Part shown: positions 15,955 to 22,743 of the stretch, in pieces | Layout of the letters: each line of letters starts with the position of its first letter | How positions within the stretch are numbered: the stretch's first letter is position 1 | Source of the DNA: a virus | DNA: 45,036 nt | Direction: 5' to 3' (one strand) | IMG/VR virus record: IMGVR_UViG_3300025012_000160 | Location: 1 to 45,036 of that record | Translations under genes and position numbers: made by a program | Notes under the pieces: model-generated | What the model saw: only the letters and a program-made list of their open reading frames with translations | Told to the model about the DNA's origin: nothing | Databases searched by the model: none

Positions 15955-16148
15955 ATGAATTGGTGTAAAAGAGATAAACGTGAATGCATAGGAGATATTT
16001 GTAGTATGCGTCCACAACTGAAGATTGTCCAGAATTTGCAATTAGAGGACAGAGGAGTAAGTTGAATCTTTATTATGATGATTTTGGATATGATTATGAA
16101 AAACTTTCTAAAGATTTAGAGATACTTATAAATAAACCAACGAAGTGA
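15955..16148 (+). pseudogene. Cys-containing small gene broken by a one-base frameshift
   Basis: ATG 15955 opens a frame with WCKRDKRECIGDICSMRPQ, then reads out of phase and ends at TGA 16065. From about 16014 the neighbouring frame reads TEDCPEFAIRGQRSK and continues 40 residues to TGA 16146-16148. Joining them restores an even Cys pattern (C..C..C..C). The shift point is about 16014-16017 and shows no classical slippery sequence, so a one-base deletion is most likely. Confidence 0.55.
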
Positions 16149-16183
16149 ATAATTTAATTGACAATTAGAAAGGAGAAAATATT

Positions 16184-16624
16184 ATGACTACATTATTTGA
16201 AGAAAAAGCAAAAACATATCATTCTATACCTAATTTTATTAAAGCAACCAAATATGAAAAAGGTATGGAAAATGGATGGGTTATAGAATTCTTTAGTTAT
16301 GATAATGGTTTTGGATTTGATTTTAAAATATTTGATTCGGAAGATGAGGCAATTGAATATTATAAATTAAAACCGTTACAATATATTACTACAATTAATA
16401 GTGGAAAAGAAAATATTGTTGAATATGAAGTAGAGTACAACGAACCAAAACCTTGTTTATGGCATAATCAAACAAGAAAAATGGCAGACTTTGATTATGA
16501 GTGGGAAGAACAAGTGTATGATATTTTAGAAGAAGATAGTTGGATTATACGATGGGAAGGGTTGGACGGATTTAGTATTTATAGTGACGGGTTTATGAAA
16601 TCTGATTGGATATTAAATGATTAA
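16184..16624 (+). CDS. Hypothetical protein
   Basis: A 146-residue acidic, Trp-rich protein (WEEQVYDILEEDSWIIRWEG). No family recognised. AAAGGAG precedes the ATG. A short CAGAT/ATCTG hairpin follows the stop. Confidence 0.6.
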   Translation: MTTLFEEKAKTYHSIPNFIKATKYEKGMENGWVIEFFSYDNGFGFDFKIFDSEDEAIEYYKLKPLQYITTINSGKENIVEYEVEYNEPKPCLWHNQTRKMADFDYEWEEQVYDILEEDSWIIRWEGLDGFSIYSDGFMKSDWILND

Positions 16625-16670
16625 CAGATAAAATCTGACTTTTAACTGATAATGAAAGGAGTTAAAATAA

Positions 16671-16835
16671 ATGATTAGTATTTATGGAGAACAATATGAA
16701 GTAGATAAATTTATTGAAGAATGTTTACCTATTAAATGTTGGAGACAAAAATGTGAAGATCATACTAATTGTGTTCAATGTGTATCAAATGCTTATAGTT
16801 TGGAAATTCATTATAATGAAGGAGAAATAATATGA
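16671..16835 (+). CDS. Cys-containing miniprotein
   Basis: A 54-residue protein with five Cys in its middle (CLPIKCWRQKCEDHTNCVQC), likely metal binding. AAAGGAG precedes the ATG, and the stop overlaps the next start (ATGA), a tight coupling signal. Confidence 0.6.
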   Translation: MISIYGEQYEVDKFIEECLPIKCWRQKCEDHTNCVQCVSNAYSLEIHYNEGEII

Positions 16836-17140
16836 AAATAGGTAATAAAGTAAAAATAATTAATATTGAAAGCATGTGGGATAAAGAAATATATTATCGA
16901 GGTTGGGGACTGGCAGACAGAGGAACTTTAATAGACTATAACGTTGAAGTACCTGAATTTGATAATCTACAATATTTTGAAAATGGAGATGAAACTGTAA
17001 TTATTCCTTCTAACTCAGAGATTATTAAAGATAGTTATATGTTAGAAATTGAATTGACAGATAATAATTCTAAAGATTTCAAGTGTCATTCTCAAATTTA
17101 TTCTTTATATGAATTAAAGTCTTTTTGTGAAGTTTTATAA
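16832..17140 (+). CDS. Hypothetical protein, SH3-like start
   Basis: A 102-residue protein beginning MKIGNKVKIINIESMW, then RGTLIDYNVE, suggesting a small beta-barrel. Its ATG overlaps the preceding stop by four bases, with GAAGGAGA upstream. Not recognised. Confidence 0.6.
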   Translation: MKIGNKVKIINIESMWDKEIYYRGWGLADRGTLIDYNVEVPEFDNLQYFENGDETVIIPSNSEIIKDSYMLEIELTDNNSKDFKCHSQIYSLYELKSFCEVL

Positions 17141-17212
17141 ACTATGTATAATTAATATGTAACTTACAAATAATATTTACTGTATCCCAATATGAAAGGA
17201 GACAGTGATATT

Positions 17213-17443
17213 ATGAGAAGAATATTAAACGGTTATATCGACACATTTTATGTTCTAGGAAACAAAGATGGCAAGGCATTTGTCAATCAAAATACTAAAA
17301 GTGTAATATTAATCACAGATCCTATGAGAGCAAAAAAGTTTAATTCTATCGATGAAGCATCTGATTACAATGATAAATTTAGAAGTGATTATTTAGAATA
17401 TTTATTTGTTCATCAGATTAGGATTACTGTTGAGTTAATTTAA
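17213..17443 (+). CDS. Small hypothetical protein
   Basis: The 76 residues look alpha/beta (TFYVLGNKDGKAFVNQNTKS, then FNSIDEASDYNDKF). ATG 17213 is 13 bases after AAAGGAG. Not recognised. Confidence 0.6.
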   Translation: MRRILNGYIDTFYVLGNKDGKAFVNQNTKSVILITDPMRAKKFNSIDEASDYNDKFRSDYLEYLFVHQIRITVELI

Positions 17444-17472
17444 GGTACGGTATTTTCGATTTGATATTTTAC

Positions 17473-17501
17473 TTGATTTTGTTTAAGGTGTAGTATATAA
17501 T
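17473..17501 (+). promoter_or_regulatory. Sigma-A-like promoter inside an inverted repeat
   Basis: TTGATT at 17473-17478 and TATAAT at 17496-17501 are separated by 17 bases. The -10 box sits inside a long inverted repeat (17483-17527). It would drive the Cys-rich gene at 17551. Confidence 0.5.
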
Positions 17502-17527
17502 TGTAATATAAATATATTGCACCTTAA
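17483..17527. repeat. Long inverted repeat overlapping a promoter
   Basis: The arms 17483-17498 and 17512-17527 pair over 16 bases, with the outer eight perfect (TTAAGGTG/CACCTTAA) and two G-U pairs within. The loop is 13 bases and TTTT follows. It may be an intrinsic terminator for upstream transcripts, an operator over the promoter at 17473, or both. Confidence 0.55.
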
Positions 17528-17550
17528 TTTTCATGAGAAAGGAGATAAAC

Positions 17551-17871
17551 ATGAAATTCAAATGTCCTGTGGATTATGACTTAAAGAATTGCTCCTCAAA
17601 TGATTATGGTTTAACTTGTGAAACATGTTTTCACAGTTATAATCACAAATATAATCCACCAGACCATAATCATATTTCCTGTAAAGAATTTGGTAAGGTT
17701 GATGGAATGAACGGATCTTGTCATTACTGTCTAGAAGAAACTCCTTATCAATGGGAAATGTGTAGTGATGAATCTTGGAAAAGAAATTTAATGAGCATAT
17801 ATAGCAAATGTCATTGTACTGAGGAAGAAGCGATTGAGTTTATTAATGATTATAAGAAAGGTGTAGTGTAA
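17551..17871 (+). CDS. Cys-rich hypothetical protein
   Basis: A 106-residue protein with ten Cys spread along it (KCPVDYDLKNC, CETC, CHYC, then KCHC), plus several His, so it may bind more than one zinc. AAAGGAG precedes ATG 17551. The next gene starts two bases after its stop. Not recognised. Confidence 0.6.
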   Translation: MKFKCPVDYDLKNCSSNDYGLTCETCFHSYNHKYNPPDHNHISCKEFGKVDGMNGSCHYCLEETPYQWEMCSDESWKRNLMSIYSKCHCTEEEAIEFINDYKKGVV

Positions 17872-17872
17872 A

Positions 17873-18127
17873 ATGACAGTTAAAGAATTAAAGGAAATAC
17901 TAATGGAATTTGATGATAATGATATTGTAATTATGTCCAAGGATTCAGAAGGTAATAGGTATTCTCCATTATCCAGTTATGAAGAAGCAAGTTATGAAGC
18001 AGAATCAACGTGGTCAGGAATAGTAGGAATTAGAGAATTAACAAAAGAATATATTGAAGCAGGATATGGAGAAGAAGATTTAGTAGAAAATGGTGTAAAT
18101 GCAATTGTATTATATCCGGTAAATTGA
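17873..18127 (+). CDS. Small hypothetical protein (phage-type MTVKEL protein)
   Basis: An 84-residue acidic protein beginning MTVKELKEILMEFDDNDIV, a start seen in many small phage proteins of unknown function, and ending AIVLYPVN. GAAAGG precedes the ATG within the previous gene. No activity is predicted. Confidence 0.6.
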   Translation: MTVKELKEILMEFDDNDIVIMSKDSEGNRYSPLSSYEEASYEAESTWSGIVGIRELTKEYIEAGYGEEDLVENGVNAIVLYPVN

Positions 18128-18192
18128 CCGTCAATTAAAAAATCTGTTTGATTGGAGAATGAAAGGTGTGAAAAATAATTATTACATATAAA

Positions 18193-18702
18193 ATGAGAAA
18201 ACAGATTCAAAAAATAAAAGGCAAAATAATTAATATAATTTTATTTCCTATTAGAATCGTTATCACTCCGATATATAATTTATATGAGAAATATAAGTCT
18301 AAAAAGAAATACTCTTATAAAACTATTAAAAAGTTGGTACAATATTGCATTGATTATCATTTGAATAATGATAATAATATTTATGTAACCCTTGATGACT
18401 GGATTAGTAGTGAATGCGAAGATAGTGGGATATATAGTTATAGTAGTTTATGTGATATTTCTTGGGGTTGGAGTGGTGAACATAAAAGAGTTAAACATAA
18501 ATTAAATCATATTTATTTTAATCAAAAAGAAGAATATATTAAAGTCATCAAAGAATTATGTGGTACTCCTTTATCAGATGAAGAAAAGAAGAAAGAGTTT
18601 ACAGGGAAAATGGGTAATGGCAAACCCTATTTAACTTATATATATTATAGGATTCAGGATAAAGAGATTTGTAAAATTAGTAATATGAAGGAGGTTAAAT
18701 AA
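18193..18702 (+). CDS. Hypothetical protein with hydrophobic N-terminal segment
   Basis: A 169-residue protein with a basic start and a hydrophobic stretch (GKIINIILFPIRIVITPIYN) that may insert in or lie on the membrane, followed by a Trp/Tyr-rich soluble part. The nearest ribosome binding site (AAAGGTGTG, about 18162-18170) is 22 bases before the ATG. An in-frame ATA or ATT at 18175-18180 is better spaced. Not recognised. Confidence 0.5.
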   Translation: MRKQIQKIKGKIINIILFPIRIVITPIYNLYEKYKSKKKYSYKTIKKLVQYCIDYHLNNDNNIYVTLDDWISSECEDSGIYSYSSLCDISWGWSGEHKRVKHKLNHIYFNQKEEYIKVIKELCGTPLSDEEKKKEFTGKMGNGKPYLTYIYYRIQDKEICKISNMKEVK

Positions 18703-19010
18703 TGAAAAGATTTAAAACTACAGTAACAAGAATTGATGAATACATAATTGAGTTTGATGAAACTATCATCAATGAAGAGTGGATGGATGATTTTAGAAGT
18801 TGTTTTTATGGTTTTCATACACTGGAAGAACACGCTGAACATATTGCTCAAGTAAGAGCTAGAACAGGCGAAGGGTTTATTGAAGGTTATGGAAACACAA
18901 TGGTCAATGGCAAAGCTCCTTGGTGGTCAAAGGACTTTGATAAATCAATAAATATAATAGTTAAGAACGAAGATCAAATTAATGATGTCGAAGTAGAGGA
19001 GATTGAATAA
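18702..19010 (+). CDS. Hypothetical protein
   Basis: A 102-residue protein of the small phage type, with VTRIDEYIIEFDETIINEEW then ARTGEGFIEGYGNTMVNG. AAGGAGG is nine bases upstream. It overlaps its neighbours by one base at each end, so translation is probably coupled. Not recognised. Confidence 0.6.
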   Translation: MKRFKTTVTRIDEYIIEFDETIINEEWMDDFRSCFYGFHTLEEHAEHIAQVRARTGEGFIEGYGNTMVNGKAPWWSKDFDKSINIIVKNEDQINDVEVEEIE

Positions 19011-19519
19011 TGGAAAATTATTATGAAGTAACTAAACAATCACCATTACATAAAGAATATATGGATTATATTGCAAGTGATAAAGTTATGAGGGAAATTT
19101 CCCATGAGTTTTTAATCAATAATAAAATTAACACAAAAGAATATGCTTCAACTAAAGATACTTTTTACATTATCCCAACTGAAAAAGATATTGAAGACTT
19201 TGGTAAACTGCTTAATAAAGAACTAGAAAATGGTTTAAGAGCATTTAAAGCAAAATCTAAAATAGGCAAAGCGTGGAAAGACATCCTCAAAGAGAAAGGA
19301 GTACAACCATTACATAAACCAATGTTAATGCTATATTTTAATGTTTATGGTGAAACACAAAGTAGATTATTTGCTATTGAAGATAAAGTATATTGTTCTT
19401 TTAAGAGTGAGTATAATTTTGAAAATCCAGAAGGATTTATTGAATTAAAAGCAAGTGAGTTTTATAAAATTGTAGAAGATGAAAATGAAAGAAGGAAAAC
19501 AAAGCATGAAAATAACTAA
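19010..19519 (+). CDS. Hypothetical protein, helical
   Basis: A 169-residue mixed helical protein (DIEDFGKLLNKELENGLRAF, then KIGKAWKDILKEKG). Its ATG overlaps the upstream stop (TAATG). The C-terminal coding end contains the GGAAAAC ribosome binding region of the next gene, which it overlaps by 14 bases. Not recognised. Confidence 0.6.
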   Translation: MENYYEVTKQSPLHKEYMDYIASDKVMREISHEFLINNKINTKEYASTKDTFYIIPTEKDIEDFGKLLNKELENGLRAFKAKSKIGKAWKDILKEKGVQPLHKPMLMLYFNVYGETQSRLFAIEDKVYCSFKSEYNFENPEGFIELKASEFYKIVEDENERRKTKHENN

Positions 19520-19958
19520 ATATAATGGCAAAGGTGCTGTATGGTATAAACATAAGGAGTTAGACAAAGAAGGCAAAATGATTTCTGTATCTAATTCAGG
19601 AAGAAAAGAGCCTGATTATTTTAAAGTAATCAGAAGGGAATTTAGTGATTTAGATCCATATAGAAGTGAACCAGAAGAAGTTGAAGATTTCATTTATTAT
19701 CTTAATAATGAAGTAGATTTAGAAGAAGATGCTTATGATTTCGATATGCCTTTACCAGATAGCACGAAAGAATATTTCATTATTTTTAATGATAAGATTT
19801 GGCTTTACATAATTATATCAGATGAATATATGGGAAGTGGTGATTCTTCAACCTATGCACATATTAATAGTATTTTAGTTCCAGAAGACACAGATATTGA
19901 AGAGGTAAGAGAAATAAAGGAATGGTTAATTAAGGGTGGATTTAAGTTGTTAAGATAG
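19506..19958 (+). CDS. Hypothetical protein
   Basis: A 150-residue alpha/beta protein with SEPEEVEDFIYYLNNEVDLE and EYFIIFNDKIWLYIIISDEY. ATG 19506 is chosen because GAAGGAAAAC is just before it; ATG at 19479 lies upstream of that site. Not recognised. Confidence 0.6.
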   Translation: MKITKYNGKGAVWYKHKELDKEGKMISVSNSGRKEPDYFKVIRREFSDLDPYRSEPEEVEDFIYYLNNEVDLEEDAYDFDMPLPDSTKEYFIIFNDKIWLYIIISDEYMGSGDSSTYAHINSILVPEDTDIEEVREIKEWLIKGGFKLLR

Positions 19959-19987
19959 AAAATATTAAAAATATCAAGTAAAATACA

Positions 19988-20040
19988 ATATTGTGTTTTC
20001 TGAAAGTGTTGCTACAGTAGGCTTTTAGAAAACACAATAT
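19988..20040. repeat. Long 19-bp stem hairpin between genes
   Basis: The arms 19988-20006 and 20022-20040 pair at 18 of 19 positions with one G-U, beginning ATATTGTGTTTTCT on the left, around a 15-base loop. No T-run follows. It may be an mRNA processing or stability element, a terminator that acts differently, or a remnant of an inserted element. Confidence 0.7.
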
Positions 20041-20084
20041 CCTTCGAAATTAATCTTTTCTGGGAAAGGAGGAATGATGAAAAT

Positions 20085-20267
20085 ATGTATTATGTAGACT
20101 TTGGTGATAATTGCCTACAATGTTTATGTAGAACATGTAATAATACTTATCACAGAAATAACATTAATGAAAATTGCTATACATATTGTGGTGTTAAATG
20201 CACAGGTGAAGGAGTTGCAGTAAATGCAGAAGATGGTTGTGAAGACTATGAAGAATACTTAGATTAA
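20085..20267 (+). CDS. Cys-rich miniprotein (intact relative of the gene at 5474)
   Basis: A 60-residue protein with NCLQCLCRTCNNTY, ENCYTYC, KC and a final GC, so eight Cys with zinc-knuckle-like spacing. It matches the broken gene at 5474 through NCLxCxCRTCxxTY and CYTxC, showing the two are paralogues. AAAGGAGG lies about 12 bases before the ATG. Function unknown. Confidence 0.6.
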   Translation: MYYVDFGDNCLQCLCRTCNNTYHRNNINENCYTYCGVKCTGEGVAVNAEDGCEDYEEYLD

Positions 20268-20311
20268 ATTTAACCATTTAAACTATTATAAAACAAAAAG
20301 GAGATAAGATT

Positions 20312-20689
20312 ATGAGAAACATATTAAACGCAATGTTGACATTCATAGTATTTTGGGTTGGTAACGAGTATTTTAAAGAGTATGTATCAATATCTGATAC
20401 AAAGACTATGATTATTACAACCTTACTCATGATTGCTATTGGATACTTATTTAGTTTACTTATGATGGCATCTGTTTTAACAATTCCTTTGGGAATAGGG
20501 TGTCTAACTACAATAATCCTATTTTTTGTGGCAATTGTATTAACTCCAATTAAACTTTTGTTGCTTGATAAGTATCTAATGGGATTTGATATTAATGGAT
20601 TTTGGACATATGTTGTATTAACTGCAATATTGAGTATATTCACAATAAAATTTAAATCAAGTGTAAAAAGTAGTCCCAGAAAAAACTGA
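20312..20689 (+). CDS. YvlD/phage holin family-like membrane protein
   Basis: A 125-residue protein with about four hydrophobic segments (MLTFIVFWV, MIITTLLMIAIGYLFSLLMM, IPLGIGCLTTIILFFVAIVL, then VVLTAILSIF) and a basic tail. The pattern IPLGIGxxxxxxxFFVAIVL, then FDINGFWTYVV resembles the YvlD/superfamily IV holin group (PF04020). Despite that name, members are not proven holins. AAAAGGAG precedes the ATG. A role in lysis is possible, but no endolysin is next to it. Confidence 0.55.
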   Translation: MRNILNAMLTFIVFWVGNEYFKEYVSISDTKTMIITTLLMIAIGYLFSLLMMASVLTIPLGIGCLTTIILFFVAIVLTPIKLLLLDKYLMGFDINGFWTYVVLTAILSIFTIKFKSSVKSSPRKN

Positions 20690-20699
20690 TTCGAAAGGA

Positions 20700-21179
20700 T
20701 TGATTAAAATTAAGACTATTGTTAAAGGTAAAAATGTTAAACTAAATTATGAGCATCAATCATTTTATTGTACAACATACAATCCATTTGAACATCCCAC
20801 AATTAGAATGATAAAATATAAAATAGAAATATTAGATTGGGGAAATATTATTTCTAACGAAGAAATTACATACGAAACATATTTTGAATCAGAAGATATA
20901 AATTATAGGTTAAATATTGGAGAGAAATTCAATGGCAATATAGTTGAACTAATAGAAGGTACAGACTGTGGAGATATTGTTTATTATACTGATAAAGTTT
21001 TACAATTAGATGAAAATGTTCAAGAGAAAAATAAAATTAAAGATGACATAGATAATCAAATTCAAGAATTGCAACGAGAACTGGAAAGAACAGAATTGAG
21101 AATTCAAATAGAGGAATTAAGAAATTGTAATAAAGACTTAAAAAGAGATAAGAAGAAATGGTATCAATTTTGGAAATGA
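20700..21179 (+). CDS. Hypothetical protein with C-terminal coiled coil
   Basis: A protein of about 157-159 residues: a beta-rich N-terminal part, then a long charged helix (QIQELQRELERTELRIQIEE) and a basic end (KKWYQFWK). TTG 20700 touches the ribosome binding site GAAAGGA with no spacer. An ATT at 20709, followed by AAG, has the normal nine-base spacing and may be the true start. Not recognised. Confidence 0.55.
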   Translation: MIKIKTIVKGKNVKLNYEHQSFYCTTYNPFEHPTIRMIKYKIEILDWGNIISNEEITYETYFESEDINYRLNIGEKFNGNIVELIEGTDCGDIVYYTDKVLQLDENVQEKNKIKDDIDNQIQELQRELERTELRIQIEELRNCNKDLKRDKKKWYQFWK

Positions 21180-21204
21180 AAAAAGAAATTCGAAGGAGAA
21201 AAAT

Positions 21205-21441
21205 ATGATACTAAAATCATTTGAAGAAATGTGCGATGATGAAACGATTTGTGATTATTGTCATCAAACCGATTATGGAGAACATAAGTCTTGTGTTACA
21301 CCTTCTGGATATTCTTCTTGTGAGGGAATGTGGTGTGAAGAGTCTTATGAAGTATATTTAGATGATAATAATGCATCCAAAACATTGGTTAAATATCAAA
21401 ATAGTGTAAAATTATTAAATAAGGAGGATTTAGTAAAATGA
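21205..21441 (+). CDS. Cys-rich small protein
   Basis: A 78-residue protein with CDDETICDYCHQTD, then SC, then SSCEGMWCEESYEVY, which forms a plausible zinc site. Similar short prophage proteins with CxGxWCEESY exist but have no known role. GAAGGAGA precedes the ATG. Its stop overlaps the next ATG by four bases. Confidence 0.6.
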   Translation: MILKSFEEMCDDETICDYCHQTDYGEHKSCVTPSGYSSCEGMWCEESYEVYLDDNNASKTLVKYQNSVKLLNKEDLVK

Positions 21442-22043
21442 GTACAGCACTTAAATTTGAATTTGATTTTGAAGAGGTTTTTGAGGGAATTAAGTTAGGG
21501 GTAATTAAAGAAATGTCTGAAACAACTTTCGATGATATTACCTCTAGTGCAATTAATCAGGTTAAAACAGAAATAAAAAATAAGATATCTCTTACATATA
21601 AAGATGAATATGAAATCAGAGATGAAATTAAAACAGAAATTAAGGAAAAGGTATATCATAAACTAATTACAGAAATTAAAGATGAATATAAAAAGAAATA
21701 TGAAGCCACATTTAACAAAGATATGACAAATGCATTTAATCTTGCAGAGGAAAATATTATTGATGAAATTAAATCTGAAACGATTGATAAATTATACAAT
21801 GTTTTATATTCAAATATTCAAAACCAAGTAAAATCTAAGATCAATAGCTCTGTATCTGAATTAATTAATGCAATTACAGGTAACAATATTAAAGTTAAAA
21901 ATACTAAAAATACCATTTCCAAAGAAGAATATGATGAACTTATACATAGAGATGAAATATTAACTGCATTAGAAAATGGAGGAGTAGATAATTGGGAATG
22001 GTATGGTGAATCTTTAAGCAATTATTTTGATAAAGGCAAATAA
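21438..22043 (+). CDS. Helical/coiled-coil hypothetical protein
   Basis: A 201-residue protein that is almost entirely charged helix with repeating IKTEI, EIKDE and IKSE units (about residues 20-140), likely coiled-coil and oligomeric. A short C-terminal part contains NWEWYGESLSNYF. AAGGAGG precedes the ATG, which overlaps the previous stop. Not recognised. Confidence 0.6.
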   Translation: MSTALKFEFDFEEVFEGIKLGVIKEMSETTFDDITSSAINQVKTEIKNKISLTYKDEYEIRDEIKTEIKEKVYHKLITEIKDEYKKKYEATFNKDMTNAFNLAEENIIDEIKSETIDKLYNVLYSNIQNQVKSKINSSVSELINAITGNNIKVKNTKNTISKEEYDELIHRDEILTALENGGVDNWEWYGESLSNYFDKGK

Positions 22044-22094
22044 ATAATTACTTAGAATGAAACTCATACTTAAATGAAAGGAAGTGAATTAATA

Positions 22095-22244
22095 ATGATC
22101 AGAAAAACTCCATATTTATGCGAAATATGTAGGAAGTATTTCGATGAACCTAATATACACAAAGAAAATCATTGTGAATATAACGTATGCCCTCACTGCA
22201 ATAGTAAGTGGATCACAAGACCATGTTTTATTAATTCCCGATAA
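22095..22244 (+). CDS. 49-residue zinc-ribbon miniprotein
   Basis: Contains CEICRKYF and CPHCNSKW, plus HCEYN between, so a four-Cys zinc ribbon. AAAGGAAGTG precedes the ATG. Function unknown. Confidence 0.6.
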   Translation: MIRKTPYLCEICRKYFDEPNIHKENHCEYNVCPHCNSKWITRPCFINSR

Positions 22245-22286
22245 TACCACTGTTTCATGCTAATTTAGAAAGGAGGAGAAACGATA

Positions 22287-22475
22287 ATGACAAATGGAGA
22301 TAAAATTAGATCAATGAGTGATAGTGAGTTGGCAAAGTATATTGTTTCTGAAACTGCATATCAGGAAAGTGCTTGGTCTCAAACAAACTACGCCACAGGA
22401 GATGGTAATAGTTTTAATAATTATGATAAAGCCATTTCTGTTGAATTAGAATGGTTGAAAAAAGAAGCAGAATAA
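22287..22475 (+). CDS. Small phage-type protein
   Basis: A 62-residue protein beginning MTNGDKIRSMSDSELAKYI, a pattern common in small phage and prophage proteins (MTNADKIRxMxDEELA) of unknown function, and ending LEWLKKEAE. AAAGGAGG precedes the ATG. It is the last gene before the replication-block promoter. Confidence 0.65.
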   Translation: MTNGDKIRSMSDSELAKYIVSETAYQESAWSQTNYATGDGNSFNNYDKAISVELEWLKKEAE

Positions 22476-22538
22476 AAATGCTATTTTATTTGGATTTGGG
22501 TTGGTTTGAGGATATTTTGAATTAAGAAATAAATATAT

Positions 22539-22568
22539 TTGACATGGACATGGGTGGTATGGTATACT
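22539..22568 (+). promoter_or_regulatory. Sigma-A-like promoter for the replication block
   Basis: TTGACA at 22539-22544 and TATACT at 22563-22568 are 18 bases apart. TATGG directly before the -10 matches the ligase promoter, and AATAAATATAT lies upstream. It drives the leader peptide at 22618 and probably the ssDNA-binding gene onward. Confidence 0.7.
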
Positions 22569-22617
22569 TAGTAAGAGGAAAGAAACAATAATTGATTAAA
22601 AAGAAAGGATTGATCAG

Positions 22618-22689
22618 TTGAAGAACAAAGGTAACTGTTGGAAACCTGTCAAGAGAAGCAAGCCACCGCCTTCTTTTAATATATTTTAA
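22618..22689 (+). CDS. Possible 23-residue leader peptide with a PPP motif
   Basis: TTG 22618, about 10 bases after AAAGGA, opens a 23-codon frame: KNKGNCWKPVKRSKPPPSF plus NIF. It is the first reading frame after the promoter. Three prolines in a row can stall ribosomes that depend on EF-P, so it could be a regulatory leader. It could equally be a chance frame. Confidence 0.35.
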   Translation: MKNKGNCWKPVKRSKPPPSFNIF

Positions 22690-22743
22690 TAGATCTTGTG
22701 CAATAAATAATAAAATAAATATTGAAAGAGGGAATTAATACAT

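Noticed and set aside
16159-16164. TTGACA as a promoter -35 box
   Set aside because: It sits too close to the ribosome binding site and has no -10 element at 16-18 bases.
18122-18136. AATTGA-CCG-TCAATT palindrome as a terminator
   Set aside because: It is followed by A, not T, and overlaps the end of a gene. Six base pairs in AT-rich DNA can occur by chance.
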